The notes beneath the pieces were generated by a model. That model did not search any database and had not been told where the DNA came from. It saw only the letters and a list, made by a program, of their open reading frames with translations. The position numbers and the translations under genes are program-made. Below, piece after piece: positions 5,168 to 8,636 of a stretch of DNA of 8,636 nt. How positions within the stretch are numbered: the stretch's first letter is position 1; each line of letters begins with the position of its first letter. Source of the DNA: Planctomycetota bacterium (GTDB lineage: Bacteria > Planctomycetota > Phycisphaerae > WQYP01); the NCBI GenBank assembly GCA_021852225.1, contig JAJZOA010000294.1, positions 1-8,636 on the forward strand, in the 5' to 3' direction.

Positions 5168-7429
5168 TCAATGAACTCGTGCCGGTTGCATGGGAATGTT
5201 CAAATCATTCCAGTAACGGTTTGCCGCCGACTGGGCTGCGCTCAGCTGTGTGTTCTGGCGGGCAAGTGTGTTGTTCAATTCAACAAACAGCACATCCTGT
5301 TTATTTAAAAGAGTGGCCATATTGGTGTAAGCGGGAGTGACTTTTTTCTCTGTCGCAAGACTTTGTTCCAACTGCGCGATAATGGTCTTAACTGTGCTCA
5401 ACTGCACGTTGGTTGACGCGATGGCCTTGGTGGCGGCATCCACAGTCGCGTTAAGTTTCTGACCACGGTGAATGGCCGCAACCACCGCCAGCGGCAGGGT
5501 GGGATGTTTTTTCAGAAATGCCGTCAGACCGTGGCTGTTCATCGCGGCCAGTGACACGCTGTCCTGCTGGTATGTGCGACCCGTCAGGTTAAGAACCTTT
5601 CGGCCATGCGCCGGCACCGTCAGCTTGAACCGCCAGACCTGATGCTTCGGCTTGGGCAGGCTGGCGGGTGATGGGGAAATAAGTCCATTCCACTGAATAG
5701 TGCTTTCCAGAACCAGCTTTCTTGGCGTCGCGGCAGAGTTGGTCGCCACGAAGCGGTAGCGGGTATCCACATTAAAGTGCCATGCCACTACGCCCGCTTT
5801 CACGCCGGCCTTTGTCATTTCAGGGGGGCCGGCTTTGTTCAGATTCAGCATTACACGCATGGCGCGATCCACGGCGAAACGAAGGGTATGGCGTTGCCCC
5901 GGTTTCATGGATGGAAGCGTTGCCTGGCCTGCCAATGTTGCCCCCTGATATACCGCAGCCGGCCCGCCGGGCAGAAATTTCCCGGTATTGTTTTTCAGTT
6001 GCAGCGCCAGGAATGGATATGGAGATGCTCCGAATATGCCGTTCATATTCACGGCGGAATAGTAATCCACCGGATCTGCCTGTATGGGTGCCACCAGCAC
6101 TGGCGCCATGGCGGATTGACCGCGCGCCACACTTATTTTATTCACATGGTAATCGAAGGCTGGATGAGCTTTTCCGGCATCCGCCATGGCCTGAACGCCC
6201 GCCAGCGGGTTAAAGGGAATTCGGGACATGGCCACCTTTTCCGAAGCAGCGTCCTGCGCGCGCAACCCGAAGGTCGCTCCGCCCGCACTGCTAAAAAAAC
6301 TCTGGCCGCCCCCCTGGGCCGCCGCAACCGCGTGAGCCCGGAGTTGATCATACATCTGCCGTGAAATAATGGTGGGGCTACCATGGCCTGTCAAGGCGCG
6401 GTCATACGTTTGCGGCGCAGGAAATAATCCTGGCGGCTGCGGATGAACAGGTCGCCGCATGTACAGAGGCTGGTATAAATCTGACAGGAACGATACCGGC
6501 TCACCGCCGCGAATATCGAGTCGCACATTGTTCCAGTCCGCACTGGATTGATTGGCTACAATCGCCATGCCTTGGAGTGTTGCGGTGGCCGGATGGGCCG
6601 CGCTGGCTCCGGTATTTGCCCTTTGTTTTCCCGCTGGCTCAATAATCCGGTAGGTCATGCGCCATACCGGTGTTTCAGTAATATAAGCAAACCCGACCGC
6701 GCGACGGCCATGGCCGTGAAACCAGACCGTCACCGGATGCGAACTGCGGTCCGGCTGGTCGGCCAAAGCGTCCAGCGCGCGGCCGAAAGATCGGCGGACC
6801 GCCGCGTCACGGATGGTAATCGCTGCCACATTGCGGACATTTATCTGCCGTATCGTACTGCCGCACAGAAGATTGATCACCCAGCCGGAGTGCTGCCTGA
6901 TAACCGGCCTGTTGCCCGCTCTGACCACCAGAGGCGTATTCAAAATGCCGGGATGCTGTGACCGTAAATCAATAATGCGGCCCGTGATGCGTTTTTGGGC
7001 CGGTTTTCGCAATGCCACTGTCACTGAAACGCCACGAAGCTGGGCCAGCATGTCAAAACGCGAAGGCAGTCCGTCCAGGTCCACGCGAAAGCCGTGAAGC
7101 AAAGTGGACAGCGGGGTTTGGGTGGGAAAAGTAATCTCCCCGACGTGCCCGCCGCCGGCATCCTGAAATACCATGGAACCCAGGACGTCATTAATCTGGT
7201 CGCCGCGGAAGGTAAGCGTCTGCGTGGCATTGTTGTGAACCACTCCCTGATATTCAAACACGCCAAACCCGTTGGGAAACAGGCTGACCTCCGTCAGGTG
7301 TGCAGGCCCATTTGAGGCCGGCCGCAAGCCGCCATCGGTTGCGCCAGTTCCGGCAGTCTGACATCCGGCGATAAATGCTATAGCGCCGGCAAGACCAAGC
7401 AACGTCGCGACCAAATTCAGTTTTCGCAT
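5168..7429 (-). CDS. DUF4139-domain lipoprotein
   Basis: Exported lipoprotein of 753 residues; function unknown. The N-terminus MRKLNLVATLLGLAGAIA followed by lipobox IAGC gives lipidation at Cys23. Recognition as DUF4139 rests on family-like blocks: an early NGFGVFEYQG...DQINDVLGSMVF stretch (about 50-90), a middle WRMTYRI...QGMAIVANQSSADWNNVRLDIRGGEPVSF segment followed by DLYQPLYMRRP, and a later region with FDYHVNKISVARGQSAMAPVL, then FLALQLKNNTGKFLPGGPAAVY. The last 95 residues or so look helical and coiled-coil-prone. A long low-complexity stretch rich in Ala, Gly and Ser separates the two DUF4139 blocks. AAGGAG (plus 7435-7440) overlaps the stop of the upstream gene by one base. It lies 5 bases from ATG 7429 and only 2 from ATG 7432, so I prefer 7429. 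The pair is translationally coupled. An open extension to 7501 overlaps the neighbour and hides the signal peptide, so I reject it. Confidence 0.78.
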   Translation of the reverse strand: MRKLNLVATLLGLAGAIAFIAGCQTAGTGATDGGLRPASNGPAHLTEVSLFPNGFGVFEYQGVVHNNATQTLTFRGDQINDVLGSMVFQDAGGGHVGEITFPTQTPLSTLLHGFRVDLDGLPSRFDMLAQLRGVSVTVALRKPAQKRITGRIIDLRSQHPGILNTPLVVRAGNRPVIRQHSGWVINLLCGSTIRQINVRNVAAITIRDAAVRRSFGRALDALADQPDRSSHPVTVWFHGHGRRAVGFAYITETPVWRMTYRIIEPAGKQRANTGASAAHPATATLQGMAIVANQSSADWNNVRLDIRGGEPVSFLSDLYQPLYMRRPVHPQPPGLFPAPQTYDRALTGHGSPTIISRQMYDQLRAHAVAAAQGGGQSFFSSAGGATFGLRAQDAASEKVAMSRIPFNPLAGVQAMADAGKAHPAFDYHVNKISVARGQSAMAPVLVAPIQADPVDYYSAVNMNGIFGASPYPFLALQLKNNTGKFLPGGPAAVYQGATLAGQATLPSMKPGQRHTLRFAVDRAMRVMLNLNKAGPPEMTKAGVKAGVVAWHFNVDTRYRFVATNSAATPRKLVLESTIQWNGLISPSPASLPKPKHQVWRFKLTVPAHGRKVLNLTGRTYQQDSVSLAAMNSHGLTAFLKKHPTLPLAVVAAIHRGQKLNATVDAATKAIASTNVQLSTVKTIIAQLEQSLATEKKVTPAYTNMATLLNKQDVLFVELNNTLARQNTQLSAAQSAANRYWNDLNIPMQPARVH

Positions 7430-7439
7430 CATGACTCCT

Positions 7440-8162
7440 TCACCAGTTGAACAAAAAGTTACCGGGACCGATTCCATAAACGCGCGGATTTTTTTCCCCA
7501 TTCGCGGTCGCCCTTTCCAGGCCGGCTAGTATTTTCTCAATGGCCCATTGGTTGCGCCGTGTGTTGACGATAATCAGACAACTTCGGAATCTCGCGATAT
7601 TTCCCACGATTCCGCCGTTTGCGATCCAATCGTTCCGGTCCACCGAATTTTCAATTAAACGGGTCAATTTGATTAATCGCGGGCGACTGACATACCAGAT
7701 ATGTGTCTGCAGTCGCTTAAGAACCAGGGGCGCCACATTGTAAATGCGAAGCACCTTGTGCTGTGTTATCCAGTCATGCGAACCGACCAGCAACGAATCG
7801 TGGGCAACGGTCCAGTCAAGCGGGCCGCTTGAGACCTTGTGTGTCATCCGATCCAATATCCAGTTGGCACTTTCCGCATGGCGAATGTGCAGAGAAATAG
7901 TTGTTGTTGGCTGCGTCCCTACCGCGGCAACACTGCTCGCGTCAAATACCACATTCAGATGCAGAGCCTGCGCCATGGCGGAAAACGCCTTGCGCACCGG
8001 TGTTTGGTTAAAATTCACCTTAAACTTGGCGCTTAATCTCTGTTGCATTGTGATGCGGTTGGCCGCCGCCGCAGTGGCGCCACCGGTGCCGACGGAAAGT
8101 ATCAGCACGACAAGCATTGTGACAGCCGCGCTTCCCGCAGATCGCCTTGTGCCGTAATCCAT
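7440..8162 (-). CDS. Secreted protein with secretin N-terminal-like (STN) domain
   Basis: About 240 residues. An N-terminal signal peptide (hydrophobic VTMLVVLILSV, then small residues ending ATAAAA near 34) sends it out of the cytoplasm. The next part, KFKVNFNQTPVRKAFSAMAQ...LNVVFD...TTISLHIRHAESANWILDRM, has the strand-helix-strand pattern of STN/secretin N0 domains. The segment KVLRIYNVAPLV and the later RLIKLTRLIENSVDRNDWIANGG...LIIVNTRRNQWAIEKILAGL match a second module common in planctomycete proteins of this type. No secretin barrel or TonB-receptor part follows, so it is not itself a pore. Two adjacent ATGs (8165, 8162) follow AGGGGG (plus 8170-8175) at 4 and 7 bases; I prefer 8162. 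The frame stays open into the tRNA gene up to 8243, an artefact. It is coupled to the downstream DUF4139 gene. The partner is unknown. Confidence 0.72.
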   Translation of the reverse strand: MDYGTRRSAGSAAVTMLVVLILSVGTGGATAAAANRITMQQRLSAKFKVNFNQTPVRKAFSAMAQALHLNVVFDASSVAAVGTQPTTTISLHIRHAESANWILDRMTHKVSSGPLDWTVAHDSLLVGSHDWITQHKVLRIYNVAPLVLKRLQTHIWYVSRPRLIKLTRLIENSVDRNDWIANGGIVGNIARFRSCLIIVNTRRNQWAIEKILAGLERATANGEKNPRVYGIGPGNFLFNW

Positions 8163-8185
8163 CATCCGGCCCCCTGTATTTTGAA

Positions 8186-8258
<73 letters not shown>

Positions 8259-8270
8259 GTGGAGTTCACT

Positions 8271-8298
8271 ATTCTAGATGATACCGGGTTCCGGTCAA
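8271..8298 (-). promoter_or_regulatory. Promoter of tRNA-Lys and probably of the downstream two-gene operon
   Basis: On the minus strand TTGACC (plus 8293-8298) and TAGAAT (plus 8271-8276), each one mismatch from consensus, are separated by 16 bases. Only 12 bases lie between the -10 and the mature tRNA 5' end, so initiation about seven bases downstream of the -10 would leave a leader of roughly five bases for RNase P to remove. No terminator separates the tRNA from the STN gene. Confidence 0.65.
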
Positions 8299-8636
8299 GC
8301 CATCCGGTTAACCAGGGCTTTGAGCCTTAAGCGCACGCCCACCAGCGGGGGGGGCTTCATTTCACAAAGTGAAAAGCTGGAGGAATTTGATATGCTTCGC
8401 CCCAAGACGCTGGGTAACGCATAACCGGAAGCCAATGATCATCATCACGAAACAAAATCGCACCAGAATAAACCAATCCACAGATTCCACAGATTCCACA
8501 GATTTTGTTTCCACAAGCAAATTGGCGGGAGTTCGATTTTTCTGTTCGTTGATCGTGGTTTGTTGTAAAAGACCACAGCGGAGGCGGATAAACTGTCACA
8601 CCAGTATACGCCACCAATATCCCGTCAGAAGGTACG
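8299..8636. other. Non-coding right flank with a 9-bp tandem repeat
   Basis: I see no credible gene. It contains a run of eight G (8347-8354), a perfect hairpin TTTCAC-AAA-GTGAAA (8360-8374), and the tandem repeat at 8477-8503. A minus-strand open frame (8357-8617) crosses all of these and has no recognisable protein motif. The stretch GATCGTGGTTTGTTG (8552-8566) resembles intergenic sequences I have met repeatedly in planctomycete-like genomes, which is recollection rather than evidence. Confidence 0.45.
8477..8503. repeat. Three exact copies of a 9-bp repeat
   Basis: TCCACAGAT occurs three times in perfect tandem, and the flanking bases extend the similarity at both ends. On the minus strand the unit reads ATCTGTGGA. 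In the crossing open frame it yields an Ile-Cys-Gly triplet repeat, which looks like a translation of repeat DNA and not a protein feature. Confidence 0.85.

Noticed and set aside
8357..8617. 86-codon minus-strand open frame in the right flank
   Set aside because: It reads through the 9-bp tandem repeat (giving Ile-Cys-Gly repeats), a hairpin and a homopolymer-rich area, and shows no domain, signal or good ribosome binding site.

Overview
The window most resembles a chromosomal segment of a planctomycete, possibly class Phycisphaerae. This placement is inferred from three things: a small exported protein with a secretin N-terminal-like (STN) fold of the kind abundant in that phylum, a DUF4139 lipoprotein, and intergenic spacers with GC-rich palindromes and short tandem repeats of a type I associate with Planctomycetota and Verrucomicrobiota. 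No marker here fixes the taxon. Coding sequence is moderately GC-rich and starts are mostly preceded by purine-rich ribosome binding sites.

Left part (1-2677): a long, apparently non-coding and highly foldable stretch with a perfect TATAAT box precedes fusA, which encodes elongation factor G. The gene stands alone, without rpsL, rpsG or tuf, and ends in a large intrinsic terminator. Middle (2678-4091): a repeat-bearing spacer (seven heptamers abutting an 8-bp GC palindrome) separates fusA from the convergent yebC/TACO1-family gene. A 400-base divergent spacer follows. It holds a possible 33-codon ORF with a good Shine-Dalgarno site on the yebC strand and a promoter that would give a nearly leaderless message for the next gene. 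Then (4092-5042) come a DinB-superfamily protein and a small two-helix membrane protein of unknown function, both rightward.

Right part (5168-8298, leftward): a tRNA-Lys(CUU) gene with a good promoter lies only 20 bases upstream of a secreted STN-like protein. That gene is translationally coupled to a 753-residue DUF4139 lipoprotein. There is hardly room for a separate promoter between tRNA and mRNA, so the two-gene envelope operon is probably read from the tRNA promoter and its mRNA 5' end made by tRNA processing. The last 340 bases are non-coding and carry a 9-bp tandem repeat.

The genes fall into two themes: translation (EF-G, YebC, tRNA-Lys) and cell envelope (small membrane protein, STN protein, DUF4139 lipoprotein). 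I see no defence system, CRISPR array, transposase or phage gene. The least-explained items are the structured fusA leader, the tRNA-linked STN/DUF4139 operon, and the heptamer-plus-palindrome element.
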